Origin: an uncultured Clostridia bacterium
Lineage (GTDB): Bacteria > Bacillota > Clostridia > Oscillospirales > CAG-272
Direction: 5' to 3'
NCBI GenBank assembly: GCA_947631765.1
Contig: CANRMP010000002.1
Coordinates: 124,001 to 188,000 of the forward strand
DNA length: 64,000 nucleotides
Notes under the pieces: generated by a model
Told to the model about the DNA's origin: nothing
Seen by the model: only the letters and a program-made list of their open reading frames with translations
Database searches by the model: none
In this document: piece by piece, positions 1 to 9,533 of the stretch
Layout of the letters: every line of letters starts with the position of its first letter
Numbering within the stretch: the stretch's first letter is position 1
Program-made: the position numbers and the translations under genes

Positions 1-400
1 TTATCAGCGTGCCGAGATTTCCGGGGTCCTGCACTCCGGCGACAATGAAGGGAGACGTGATTTTTTCATCCTTATATATTTTACTTAAAAACTTTATTCT
101 GTCAAGATACTTGGCAACGCAAAACAGCCCTTCGGGCGAATTTTCATCTGTTAATTTTTCATAAACGCTCTCGGTTACTGGTATCTTTTCAAAGCTTCCT
201 TTCAGAGCGCTTACAAATTCGCAATTTTTCGGGGTGTAAAAGAGGGCCAAAATGTCAACCTTGGCGTTTATAGCTTCAAGCAAAAGCTTTTTTCCTTCAA
301 AGCAGAACTCTCTTTTTTCGTCCCTGTATTTTTTTCTGTGAAGCTTTGCGGCTTCAACTATTTTTTCGTTGCTTCTTGACCTTATTATCTCTCGGTCCAT
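1..400 (-). CDS. TrmH/SpoU-family rRNA 2'-O-methyltransferase (3' end cut by window edge)
   Basis: This is the N-terminal ~133 residues of a SPOUT RNA methyltransferase; the rest lies left of base 1. I translated it by hand because the track needs a stop. It begins MDREIIRSRSNEKI and the last visible part reads GVQDPGNLGTLI, the conserved motif that opens the SpoU catalytic domain. The upstream ~110 residues match the substrate-binding domain of the RlmB/TsnR-like group. Members methylate a ribose 2'-OH in 23S rRNA using SAM. It lies 65 nt after rplT on the same strand, a common place for this family in Firmicutes. The exact target nucleotide cannot be told from the sequence. Confidence 0.85.
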   Translation of the reverse strand, partial: MDREIIRSRSNEKIVEAAKLHRKKYRDEKREFCFEGKKLLLEAINAKVDILALFYTPKNCEFVSALKGSFEKIPVTESVYEKLTDENSPEGLFCVAKYLDRIKFLSKIYKDEKITSPFIVAGVQDPGNLGTLI

Positions 401-423
401 GACTCACCTTTAGTTAAATCGTC

Positions 424-455
424 GGGGTTGCTTTGTCAAAAGACAAAACAACCCC
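424..455. terminator. Intergenic hairpin between rplT and the methyltransferase gene
   Basis: GGGGTTG and CAACCCC arms extend into a 14-bp stem with a 4-nt loop. On the minus strand no U-tract follows, so complete termination is unlikely. It may partly attenuate or stabilise the infC-rpmI-rplT message ahead of the methyltransferase gene. Confidence 0.45.
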
Positions 456-465
456 AAAAAATATT

Positions 466-819
466 TTACAGCGCAACTTTAGCTTTTTCGACAAGCGCGG
501 CGAATGCTTCCTTGTCGGAGACGGCAAGCTCGGCAAGCATTTTGCGGTTAAGGTCAATTCCGGCTTTTTTAAGCCCGTTCATAAACCTGCTGTAATTTAT
601 GCCGTTTACCTTTGCCTCGGCTGATATTCTTGTTATCCAGAGCTTTCTGAAATCTCTTTTCTTGAGCTTTCTGCCGGTGAAGGCATAGTTTCCGCTCTTC
701 ATGACGGCTTGCTTTGCCATCTTGAAGTGCTTGCTCTTTGAGCCCCAGTAGCCCTTGGCTGCTTTTAAAACCTTATTTCTTCTCTTGCGCGTCATCATAG
801 CGCCTTTGACTCTTGCCAT
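466..819 (-). CDS. rplT: 50S ribosomal protein L20
   Basis: The 117-residue product is the usual length for L20, an early assembly protein that binds 23S rRNA. It starts [16 protein letters not shown] and shows the family's basic N-terminal helix and the [15 protein letters not shown] segment. It is the third gene of infC-rpmI-rplT, 45 nt after rpmI. In Firmicutes L20 (and/or IF-3) feeds back on the leader of this operon, which fits the attenuator seen upstream of infC here. Nothing is odd about the sequence. An AGGAGG-like site precedes the ATG. Confidence 0.98.
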   Translation of the reverse strand: MARVKGAMMTRKRRNKVLKAAKGYWGSKSKHFKMAKQAVMKSGNYAFTGRKLKKRDFRKLWITRISAEAKVNGINYSRFMNGLKKAGIDLNRKMLAELAVSDKEAFAALVEKAKVAL

Positions 820-864
820 TTTATATTTTCCTCCTGATACTTACAAACTTAAATGATAAAGCGC

Positions 865-1062
865 TCACTGCTTTTGAATGAGTGTTTTGACGGTGGGAGC
901 GAAGCTCTCGCTGAGATATCCTCTCTTGCGCAGGCCTCTCTTGCGTTTTGTGGTCTTTATACCGAGCTTATGGCGATGGTTTGAGTGATTCAGCTTTACC
1001 TTTCCGGATTTTGTAAGAGAAAATCTCTTTGCAGATGCACTGTGCGATTTCATTTTAGGCAT
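865..1062 (-). CDS. rpmI: 50S ribosomal protein L35
   Basis: The 65-residue, very basic protein begins MPKMKSHSASAKRFSLT and carries the L35 hallmark NHRHKLGIKTTKRKRGLRKR. This is the normal length. L35 is a late-assembling large-subunit protein. It lies between infC and rplT in the canonical order, 47 nt after infC and 45 nt before rplT, and is almost certainly cotranscribed with them from the promoter upstream of infC. Confidence 0.98.
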   Translation of the reverse strand: MPKMKSHSASAKRFSLTKSGKVKLNHSNHRHKLGIKTTKRKRGLRKRGYLSESFAPTVKTLIQKQ

Positions 1063-1109
1063 AATAAATAAACTCCTTTCGACTGCTTTTGCAGATAATA
1101 TACAAACTT

Positions 1110-1664
1110 TTACTTTGCAGGTGACTGTTTTACCGGCGAAATTATCACCGACATGGCGCGCCCTTCAAGGGTTGCGGGCTTGTCGACGCTTCCAAGCTCG
1201 GATACATTCTCCACAAACTTATCGAGCAGTTCTTTGCCGACGTCCTGACGCATAATTTGTCTTCCCTTGAAAATAACAAGGACCCTGACTTTGTTCCCGT
1301 CCGAGAGAAAGCGCTTTGCGTTTTTCACCTTGGTATTGAAGTCGTTGACGTCAATCTGCCATGAAAGCTGAATCTCCTTGACGCTGACCTTTTGCTGCTT
1401 TTTCTTCGCTTCTTTTTTCTTTTTGTCGCGGTCAAAACAGAATTTTCCGTAATCCATGATCTTGCATACGGGCGGATCGCTTTGGGCAGCCATAAGAACA
1501 AGGTCGAGACTTTGATCGTATGCGGTGCTAAGCGCCGTAGACAGGGTAAGTATTCCGAGCTGTTCGCCGTTTTCGCCTATAACTCGGACGTTTTTGCTCA
1601 TCAGAATGCCGGATGCGGCAATCTCTTCGTTAATGAGCTGCTCATTGTCATTGTTCGTCTTTAT
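1110..1664 (-). CDS. infC: Translation initiation factor IF-3, probable ATA start
   Basis: IF-3 binds the 30S subunit and polices initiation codons and initiator tRNA. The track's ORF begins at an ATG (1601) just before VRVIGENGEQLG, which removes the conserved N-terminal segment. Reading in frame upstream gives NEQLINEEIAASGIL, the expected start of the family. The only well-placed start there is ATA at 1664, 9 nt after a GGAGG at 1674-1678. That gives 184 residues. IF-3 genes are known to use rare AUU/AUC/AUA starts as an autoregulatory device, so I prefer 1664. The C-terminal domain (KEIQLSWQIDVNDF, RVLVIFKGRQ) is intact. Confidence 0.95.
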   Translation of the reverse strand: MKTNNDNEQLINEEIAASGILMSKNVRVIGENGEQLGILTLSTALSTAYDQSLDLVLMAAQSDPPVCKIMDYGKFCFDRDKKKKEAKKKQQKVSVKEIQLSWQIDVNDFNTKVKNAKRFLSDGNKVRVLVIFKGRQIMRQDVGKELLDKFVENVSELGSVDKPATLEGRAMSVIISPVKQSPAK

Positions 1665-1690
1665 TGCAGGATACCTCCAAAATAGAAATT

Positions 1691-1726
1691 AAATAAAAAA
1701 TATGCGAAAACACCGGTTCCGCATAC
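1691..1726 (-). terminator. Attenuator hairpin in the infC (L20-type) leader
   Basis: On the minus strand TATGCGGAAC pairs with GTTTTCGCATA around a CGGT loop and is followed by TTTTTTATTT, an intrinsic terminator. It lies only 27 nt before the ATA start and ~110 nt into the leader. That is the layout of the Firmicutes infC/L20 leader. I do not see the anti-terminator partner with certainty. Confidence 0.8.
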
Positions 1727-1838
1727 AATACAATTATCACAACTTCCGCCCGAAATACAGGCAAAAGCAAGAATTATTGACCGCTTTGAATATCTGGCGG
1801 TGAGAACGTAACCGTATCTTCTTTATTTTTCTTGTGTG

Positions 1839-1867
1839 AGTATATCACACCTTTCGGAGTTTGTCAA
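1839..1867 (-). promoter_or_regulatory. Sigma-A promoter for infC-rpmI-rplT
   Basis: TTGACA and TATACT are separated by 17 bp on the minus strand. The predicted start of transcription is near 1832, giving a leader of about 167 nt that holds the attenuator. Confidence 0.88.
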
Positions 1868-2276
1868 GAGCAAAAATAAAAAATTTACAAATATCGCACC
1901 CGGGTTTGTTGACTTGCCTTTGTGCCGAACAAGTGGCTTAAATGCCCACAATCGAAAAATATATTTATAACCCGCAAATCCCGCACATTTTTTGTGCGGG
2001 ATTATCCCGTTAATCACCAAGTGTTATTATATAACCGAGCATAAAGGAAATTCCGATTGAAATATATTAATAAGATTACTTTTTCTGCCCGATATCTTGC
2101 ACAGCAATTATTTGTTGACAGCGTCAACGAGAAAAATAAAACTGTCTGCAGTGCAATGGAGCAAAATTTCCGATCATCTTTCAAAATCGGAGCAGTCAGC
2201 GCACCATATCTGAAAGCTCTGTCTTACGTTTTTGACGTTTTAAGAATAAGAAGATTATTAAATACACATATTTGAG
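1868..2276. other. Gene-poor stretch
   Basis: No gene is convincing here. A perfect 8-bp hairpin (CCCGCACA/TGTGCGGG, 5-nt loop) sits at 1980-2000 without a U-tract on either strand. A TTG-initiated ORF of 72 codons at 2057-2275 (plus) has no recognisable motif and no good promoter, so I do not call it a gene. Confidence 0.5.
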
Positions 2277-2402
2277 TTATCTTGTCAAAGTTTCAATCTT
2301 TGTCCCCCAACAATTGATTTTGTAAAGTCCCTCGGTTTCAAATTCATATGAAAACCGTTTATTAGTAGACGTTATTGTTTCTATTCTAAGATAATATCCC
2401 AT
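2277..2402 (-). CDS. 41-residue ORF of unknown function
   Basis: This ORF is too short for the ORF track. It reads MGYYLRIETITSTNKRFSYE and ends ETLTR. The ATG is 5 nt after a strong AGGAGG, which is the main reason to believe it is or was translated. The charge is mixed, with no membrane segment and no family I recognise. It lies about 70 nt downstream of a frameshifted remnant on the same strand, and a sigma-A promoter precedes both. It could be a true small protein or the surviving end of a larger lost gene. Confidence 0.4.
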   Translation of the reverse strand: MGYYLRIETITSTNKRFSYEFETEGLYKINCWGTKIETLTR

Positions 2403-2473
2403 AATTGCCTCCTTTTATGGCACAGAAAACAAGCCCGCAAAAAGAGTTTTTTTCTCATCTTATAAAAGATTAT

Positions 2474-2735
2474 TCAAACCACTTGTTCATACCAACAAGA
2501 ATCTGCAATCCCATTTTTGTCAAAATGGATCATGAAATATTCGGGGTCGGTGGTTCCTAAATAGCCGACTTTAGCCTCTTTGTCAAGATAGCCGCAGGAA
2601 CAATTTTTATACAATCCGTCTTTTTATCCGGATTATCCTGCGGTCTATCAGACTCACCGTATTTTTCAATAAGTTCGGCAGACGTCAATCCTATGATTCC
2701 ATCATCGCCATCCTTTTTTGTTACCGTTGTTTAAA
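2474..2735 (-). pseudogene. Frameshifted remnant of a small CGYL-motif protein
   Basis: Two reading frames on the minus strand look like halves of one protein. The first reads IIGLTSAELIEKYGESDRP. After one frame change the second reads KNCSCGYLDKEAKVGYLGTT and ends FDKNGIADSCWYEQVV. The pattern LTxxELIEKYG, then CGYL, GYLGTT and FDxxGIA resembles small SmpA/OmlA-like-fold proteins found in clostridia, which is recognition by eye. There is no start codon in the first frame; a TAA lies just upstream. The gene is therefore broken twice, although its promoter is intact. Confidence 0.6.
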
Positions 2736-2738
2736 TAC

Positions 2739-2767
2739 GTTATATCACAAAGCGCAACGCAGGTCAA
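2739..2767 (-). promoter_or_regulatory. Sigma-A-like promoter upstream of the remnant
   Basis: TTGACC and TATAAC with a 17-bp spacer on the minus strand, pointing at the frameshifted remnant and the 41-residue ORF. Confidence 0.65.
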
Positions 2768-2807
2768 TACGAGCGTCGGATATTTTGTAAATTTTGAGTT
2801 AAAGCAC

Positions 2808-2836
2808 TTGAAATTTTCTTTCGGGAGCGGTATAAT
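2808..2836 (+). promoter_or_regulatory. Sigma-A promoter for the anchored CuAO-N1-like gene
   Basis: TTGAAA, 17 bp, TATAAT, ending 28 nt before the GTG start at 2865. A GAAGGAG ribosome site lies between. Confidence 0.85.
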
Positions 2837-2864
2837 TTAAGAAGCAGCGAAGGAGAATAAAGCA

Positions 2865-3500
2865 GTGAAGGAAAACGTTAAAACAACTAAGGCAAAAAAG
2901 AAGAATAAAAACAAAAAAAATAAGATTTTTGCGCTTATTTGTGTTTTGGGCGCGCTTTTGCTTTGGCTTATCTTTTTAGTCGGTTACTCTGCTTTTGTTG
3001 CGCTCTCTATTTTTATTCCGAGCATCGAGCTTCCGGTAAATTACACCGTGGCGATAACCACAAACGTCGGAACAAGAGACGAAAAGAAGGAAAAATATAC
3101 CGTCTCGAAAAAAGATATAACTATCGGCGGTGAGCTTTATGTGAATTTTACCGAAATTGCCGACCGCTGCGAATTTCCGGTGAGCGGCGACACCACAAGA
3201 CTGCGCTATACAATATCCGAAAACGAAAGCAAAAACGACTATTTGACTGTGTTTCTCTCACAAAACAGGGCGCAGCTTAACGGCAACTATGTCAATATTC
3301 CGCACGGCGTAAAATATATTGAAGGGTCGCTTTATCTGCCGCTTTCCTTTGTCGACAGATATATAAGCGGCGTCGAGGCTTCCTTTGATGAAAAGGAAAA
3401 AACAATAAATATTTCTGTGGGGACAATGTTTTTCCTTATGCTTCAGGACAATACGGCGCCCGAAAAAGTGGATATTTCGAGCATTCCGGAGCAGGAGTGA
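2865..3500 (+). CDS. Membrane-anchored protein with copper-amine-oxidase-N1-like domain
   Basis: The 211-residue protein starts at a GTG after GAAGGAG. A very basic lysine/asparagine-rich cytoplasmic tail (residues 1-21) precedes one membrane helix (about 22-50), so the rest is extracytoplasmic. Residues ~75-185 resemble the Cu_amine_oxidN1 fold, with the typical close GSLYLPLSFVDRYISG followed by SFDEKEKTINIS. This domain is a common cell-surface module in Firmicutes and does not imply an oxidase. It is a single-gene unit with its own promoter. I cannot assign a function beyond a surface or envelope role. Confidence 0.7.
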   Translation: MKENVKTTKAKKKNKNKKNKIFALICVLGALLLWLIFLVGYSAFVALSIFIPSIELPVNYTVAITTNVGTRDEKKEKYTVSKKDITIGGELYVNFTEIADRCEFPVSGDTTRLRYTISENESKNDYLTVFLSQNRAQLNGNYVNIPHGVKYIEGSLYLPLSFVDRYISGVEASFDEKEKTINISVGTMFFLMLQDNTAPEKVDISSIPEQE

Positions 3501-3555
3501 AGATTGTACAGATTTCGTCAAAAAGAAATAAAAAAAACTAAGTTATTTGTGCAAT

Positions 3556-3591
3556 TTGACTATTGAGTTTTTTGAAATATAATGTTATAAT
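3556..3591 (+). promoter_or_regulatory. Overlapping promoters for tRNA-Glu
   Basis: Two overlapping sigma-A boxes are possible: TTGACT-16-TATAAT (-10 at 3578-3583) and TTGAGT-17-TATAAT (-10 at 3586-3591). Both would start just upstream of the tRNA. Confidence 0.7.
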
Positions 3592-3605
3592 AATCGTACC
3601 GGTAA

Positions 3606-3680
3606 GGCCTGTTAGTCAAGCGGCTAAGACGTCGCCCTCTCACGGCGAAGGCATGGGTTCGATTCCCGTACGGGTCACCA
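3606..3680 (+). tRNA. tRNA-Glu (CTC)
   Basis: The 75-nt cloverleaf has acceptor arms GGCCTGT/ACGGGTC, T-arm GGGTTCGATTCCC and an encoded CCA. The anticodon stem CGCC/GGCG encloses the loop CTCTCAC, so the anticodon is CTC and it decodes GAG. It has its own promoter and a terminator. Confidence 0.95.
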
Positions 3681-3684
3681 AAAA

Positions 3685-3718
3685 CAGAGAGCGTTAAAAG
3701 GTTCTCTGCTTTTTCTTT
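3685..3718 (+). terminator. Terminator after tRNA-Glu
   Basis: CAGAGA pairs with TCTCTG across a 12-nt loop and is followed by CTTTTTCTTT. The short stem suggests read-through into the PPi-PFK gene is possible; no other clear promoter is seen for that gene. Confidence 0.65.
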
Positions 3719-3765
3719 ATATGCGTTTTTCTCTTTTCTAAGAAAATCACAAGGAGACTGACAAA

Positions 3766-5010
3766 ATGTCGGACGTCAAATTCAATGCCATAGTGGGTCA
3801 GTCGGGCGGTCCGACCTCCGCTATAAACGCAACCCTTGCCGGGGTTATTCGCGGCGCGCTCGCCTCGCCCGATATAGAAACGCTTTACGGCGCTTTTAAC
3901 GGTATCGAGGGGATGTTAAATGACAGGGTGTGCAATCTTTCCTCTCTTTTTCGCGGAAATGACGGGGATATTGAGCTTCTCAGCAAGACCCCCGCGGCGG
4001 CGCTCGGCTCCTGCCGCGTGAAATTGCCGCCTCCCAAGGAGGAGAAGAGCCGTTTCGTTTATGAGAGTCTTTTCTCCTTTTTTAAAAGGCACAATATAAA
4101 ATACTTTTTCTACATCGGCGGAAATGATTCCATGGATACCGTCATGAAGCTTTCCGAAAAGTCCAAGGAGTACAACGCCGACATGCGTTTTATCGGCGTT
4201 CCCAAGACTATTGACAACGACCTTTGCGGCACAGACCACACGCCGGGCTTCGGCTCCGCCGCAAAATATATCGCCTCGACACTTTCTGAAATTGTCAGAG
4301 ACTGCGCGGTATACACAGTAAAATCGGTTACGCTTGTCGAGATAATGGGCAGGGATTCCGGCTGGCTTGCCGCCGCCGCGGCATATCCTTCGCTTTTGGG
4401 AGAGGGCAGAGGTCCGGATTTTGTTTATTTTCCCGAAAGAATATTTTCCCTTGAACGCTTTTTTGCGGATATCGAGGCGGGTTTTTGTAAAAAGCCTAAT
4501 ATTGTGGTGGCGCTTTCCGAGGGAATAAGATTTGAGAACGGCACTTATGTCGGCGAGTCGGCTCAAAGCGGCGCGCTTGACGTTTTCGGACACAAATACC
4601 TGTCGGGCGCCGCCAAGGTCCTTGAAAACGAGATAAGAAGAAAATTTTACTGCAAGGCGCGCTCCTTTGACCTTTGCCTTCCTCAGCGCTGTGCCGGGCA
4701 CCTTATGTCCGAAACCGACAGAATCGAATCCCTTCTTGTGGGAAGCGAGGCGGTAAAGCTTTGCGAGAGAGGGGAGAGCGGCTGTCTTATTTGCTATGAA
4801 AGGCATAATGACCCGTATTTTGTGACGTGCAGCCCGAAGGACATAAATCTTATAGCCAACCGCGTAAAAAAGCTGCCCGACTCTTATATCAACGCCGAGG
4901 GCAACGGCATTACAAAAGAATGCTTTGAGTATATAAGACCGCTTATTGAAGGCAACGTCGATATTACATACCGCGACGGAATTCCGCTTCACTATACGAT
5001 AAAAAGATAA
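3766..5010 (+). CDS. pfp: 6-phosphofructokinase, predicted pyrophosphate-dependent
   Basis: This 414-residue PFK-family enzyme phosphorylates fructose-6-phosphate in glycolysis. GQSGGPTSAIN (residues 11-21) is the phosphate-donor loop. The donor-specificity residues are GGNDS (118-122) and PKTIDND (146-152). An Asp where ATP enzymes have the second Gly of GGDGS, together with Lys147 in place of Gly, marks the PPi-dependent class. A PPi enzyme would make the step reversible and save ATP, as in many anaerobic clostridia. It precedes serC, so carbon could be steered from glycolysis to serine. Start: ATG after AAGGAG. Donor use is inferred, not shown. Confidence 0.9.
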   Translation: MSDVKFNAIVGQSGGPTSAINATLAGVIRGALASPDIETLYGAFNGIEGMLNDRVCNLSSLFRGNDGDIELLSKTPAAALGSCRVKLPPPKEEKSRFVYESLFSFFKRHNIKYFFYIGGNDSMDTVMKLSEKSKEYNADMRFIGVPKTIDNDLCGTDHTPGFGSAAKYIASTLSEIVRDCAVYTVKSVTLVEIMGRDSGWLAAAAAYPSLLGEGRGPDFVYFPERIFSLERFFADIEAGFCKKPNIVVALSEGIRFENGTYVGESAQSGALDVFGHKYLSGAAKVLENEIRRKFYCKARSFDLCLPQRCAGHLMSETDRIESLLVGSEAVKLCERGESGCLICYERHNDPYFVTCSPKDINLIANRVKKLPDSYINAEGNGITKECFEYIRPLIEGNVDITYRDGIPLHYTIKR

Positions 5011-5094
5011 AAAGATGATGTATCCGCTTTGCGGACAAAATACATATGATATAAAAATTAACGCCGCAAAGGCGGCAGAACGGAGATATTACCA

Positions 5095-6186
5095 ATGAAT
5101 AGAGTTTACAATTTTTCAGCGGGTCCTTCCATGCTCCCGCTTCCCGTACTTGAAAAGGCGGCGTCCGAGCTTGTCAATTACGGGGAAAGCGGCATGTCTG
5201 TCATGGAAATGAGCCACAGATCGCCTGTATATGACGCGATTATCAAGAACGCCGAGGCAAAGCTTCGTGAGCTTATGAACATTCCGGACAACTACAAGGT
5301 GCTTTTTTTACAGGGCGGAGCGTCCACACAGTTTTCCGCAGTGCCTCTTAACCTTATAGGAAGAACAGGGAAGGCAGACTATATCGTCAGCGGTCAATTT
5401 TCGGGAAAAGCCTTCAAGGAAGCGCAGAAGATGGGATATGACGTAAAGTGCATCGCCACCTCCAAGGATACAAACTTTGACAGGATTCCGACCGTCACAA
5501 AGGATATGATAAGAGGCGACACCGCGTACCTTCATATTTGCTTTAACAACACAATTTACGGCACAAAGTACCCCGAAATTCCCGACACCGGAGATGTTCC
5601 GCTTGTGGCTGACATGTCAAGCTGTATTATTTCCGAGCCTGTCGACGTTTCGAAATTCGGCGTTATATACGCCGGCGCGCAAAAGAACATGGCGCCCGCC
5701 GGACTTACTGTTGTTATTGTGCGTGACGATTTGCTCGAATATTGCGACCCCAAGGCGCCCACGATGCTCGAATGGAAGACAATGGCGGAGAATGGCTCAA
5801 TGTACAATACTCCCCCCTGCTATCCTATTTATATTGCGGGACTTGTTTATGAGTGGATTCTCGGAATCGGCGGCCTTGAAGAAATGAAGAGAAGAAACGT
5901 CGAAAAAGCGGAGCTGCTTTATAACTATCTCGACTCTCAAAGCTATTACATCGCGCCGGTTTTAAAATCCAGCCGCTCCATGATGAACGTTACGTTTGTA
6001 ACGGGCGATGCGGAGCTTGACTCGAAGTTTGCCAAGGACGCTTCAAAAGCAGGACTTGTAAATCTCAAAGGACACCGCAGCGTCGGCGGAATGAGGGCTT
6101 CGATTTATAACGCAATGCCGAAAGAGGGCGTTGCTGCGCTTGTAAAATTTATGGACGAATTTGCAAAAGCAAATCCCAAGGCTTGA
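5095..6186 (+). CDS. serC: Phosphoserine aminotransferase
   Basis: The 363-residue PLP enzyme of aminotransferase class V converts 3-phosphohydroxypyruvate and glutamate to phosphoserine. It begins MNRVYNFSAGPSMLP, the SerC signature, and shows GGASTQFSAVP near residue 76 and the PLP lysine in YAGAQKNMAPAG near 196. The length is normal. serA starts 13 nt downstream, so the two form an operon for the first two steps of serine synthesis. No serB is present in the window. The 84-nt gap after the PFK gene holds two short hairpins (TCCGC/GCGGA, GCCGC/GCGGC) of unclear role. Confidence 0.97.
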   Translation: MNRVYNFSAGPSMLPLPVLEKAASELVNYGESGMSVMEMSHRSPVYDAIIKNAEAKLRELMNIPDNYKVLFLQGGASTQFSAVPLNLIGRTGKADYIVSGQFSGKAFKEAQKMGYDVKCIATSKDTNFDRIPTVTKDMIRGDTAYLHICFNNTIYGTKYPEIPDTGDVPLVADMSSCIISEPVDVSKFGVIYAGAQKNMAPAGLTVVIVRDDLLEYCDPKAPTMLEWKTMAENGSMYNTPPCYPIYIAGLVYEWILGIGGLEEMKRRNVEKAELLYNYLDSQSYYIAPVLKSSRSMMNVTFVTGDAELDSKFAKDASKAGLVNLKGHRSVGGMRASIYNAMPKEGVAALVKFMDEFAKANPKA

Positions 6187-6199
6187 AAGGACATCCGAG

Positions 6200-7354
6200 A
6201 TGTATAAGGTACAGTTACTTAATAAGATTGCAAAAATAGGCACAAAAGAATTCGACCCGTCTCTTTACGAGGTAGGGGAGAACGTGACCTCACCCGAGCT
6301 TATAATGGTTCGCTCGGCAAACATGCTTGAGAGCGAATTTTCAAATGAGCTTATCGCTATAGGAAGAGCGGGAGCCGGGGTCAACAACATTCCGGTTGAT
6401 AAATGCGCAAAGCAGGGAATTGTGGTTTTCAACACTCCCGGAGCAAACGCAAACGGCGTTACAGAGCTTACAATTGCTTCGCTTCTTTTGGCTTCGCGCG
6501 ACATAATCGGCGGCGTTGAATGGGCAAAAACCCTAACGCAGGATGCCGCAAAAGCGGTTGAAAAGGGCAAATCCAAGTTTGCGGGCAATGAGATAAAGGG
6601 CAAGACGCTCGGAGTTATAGGACTGGGGGCTATCGGCGGCATGGTTGCAAACATTGCGGTGCATCTCGGTATGCGTGTTATCGGATACGACCCTTATGTG
6701 ACGGTTGACGCTGCATGGCGCCTATCAAGTCATGTCACAAAGGCTCAAAGCTACGACGAGATATTTGAAAAATGCGACTATATAACAGTGCACGTTCCCG
6801 CAACCAAGGATACAAAGGGTATGTTCTGCAAGGCTGCGTTTGATAAGATGAAGGACGGCGTTAAAATCATAAATCTTTCAAGAGCGGATCTTGTAAATTC
6901 AGCCGACATGATTGAAGCCGTAAAATCCGGAAAAGTTTCAAAATATGTAACCGATTTTCCCACGGATGAGATTATCGGAGTTGACGGAATTGTGGCTATT
7001 CCTCATCTCGGAGCCTCCACAGAGGAGTCTGAGGACAACTGCGCGGTGATGGCTGCCCGCGAGCTTATCGATTACTGTGAGAACGGCAACATAGTCAACA
7101 GCGTAAATTATCCCGGAGTTTCCTCTCCGAGAAACGGAATGAACAGGCTTTGCATCATGCATTCCAACATTCCCGCCGTTATTTCCTCGGTAACCTCGGC
7201 TTTTGCCGCCGACAATATCAATATCGAAAACCTTGTCAACGGCTCAAAGGGCGAGTACGCTTATACCATAGTCGACATCAAGAGCGAAATAAGCACTCAT
7301 ATTGTCGACGAGGTCAAAAAGATAAACGGAGTTATAAGAGTTAGAAGTCTTTAA
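6200..7354 (+). CDS. serA: D-3-phosphoglycerate dehydrogenase
   Basis: This 384-residue D-2-hydroxyacid dehydrogenase oxidises 3-phosphoglycerate to 3-phosphohydroxypyruvate with NAD+. I start it at the ATG (MYKVQLLNKIAKIG), 9 nt after GAAAGG; the track's earlier start at 6161 would overlap serC. The Rossmann motif GVIGLGAIGG is near residue 147. The catalytic Arg (NLSRADLVN), the acidic residue of the TDEII segment and His in PHLGASTEE are present. A C-terminal ACT domain (about 310-384, YAYTIVDIKSE) is the usual site for serine feedback. It follows serC, and a strong terminator ends the unit. Confidence 0.95.
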   Translation: MYKVQLLNKIAKIGTKEFDPSLYEVGENVTSPELIMVRSANMLESEFSNELIAIGRAGAGVNNIPVDKCAKQGIVVFNTPGANANGVTELTIASLLLASRDIIGGVEWAKTLTQDAAKAVEKGKSKFAGNEIKGKTLGVIGLGAIGGMVANIAVHLGMRVIGYDPYVTVDAAWRLSSHVTKAQSYDEIFEKCDYITVHVPATKDTKGMFCKAAFDKMKDGVKIINLSRADLVNSADMIEAVKSGKVSKYVTDFPTDEIIGVDGIVAIPHLGASTEESEDNCAVMAARELIDYCENGNIVNSVNYPGVSSPRNGMNRLCIMHSNIPAVISSVTSAFAADNINIENLVNGSKGEYAYTIVDIKSEISTHIVDEVKKINGVIRVRSL

Positions 7355-7374
7355 TTAATTAACAACTTCAAAGT

Positions 7375-7424
7375 ACGCCGTGCGCGGGCATTTATCCTTC
7401 GCACGGCGTTCTTGTTTTATTTTA
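7375..7424 (+). terminator. Terminator after serCA
   Basis: A perfect 10-bp stem ACGCCGTGCG/CGCACGGCGT with a 15-nt loop, followed by TCTTGTTTTATTTT. Confidence 0.9.
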
Positions 7425-7451
7425 TTGTCAAAAAATTTACATATTCACTAA

Positions 7452-9500
<2,049 letters not shown>

Positions 9501-9533
9501 TCTTGCCTCACGAGAATTTTAAGGGTTAATAGA

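Noticed and set aside
1980-2000. Perfect 8-bp hairpin as a terminator
   Set aside because: No U-tract follows on either strand, and no gene clearly ends there.
2057-2275. 72-codon plus-strand ORF
   Set aside because: It has a TTG start, no recognisable motif, no convincing promoter, and lies in a gene-poor decaying stretch.
3916-4992. 358-codon minus-strand ORF
   Set aside because: It is a shadow of the phosphofructokinase gene; the plus-strand protein has full family motifs.
5011-5094. Riboswitch in front of serC
   Set aside because: The gap is only 84 nt, with two short hairpins and no conserved riboswitch motif.
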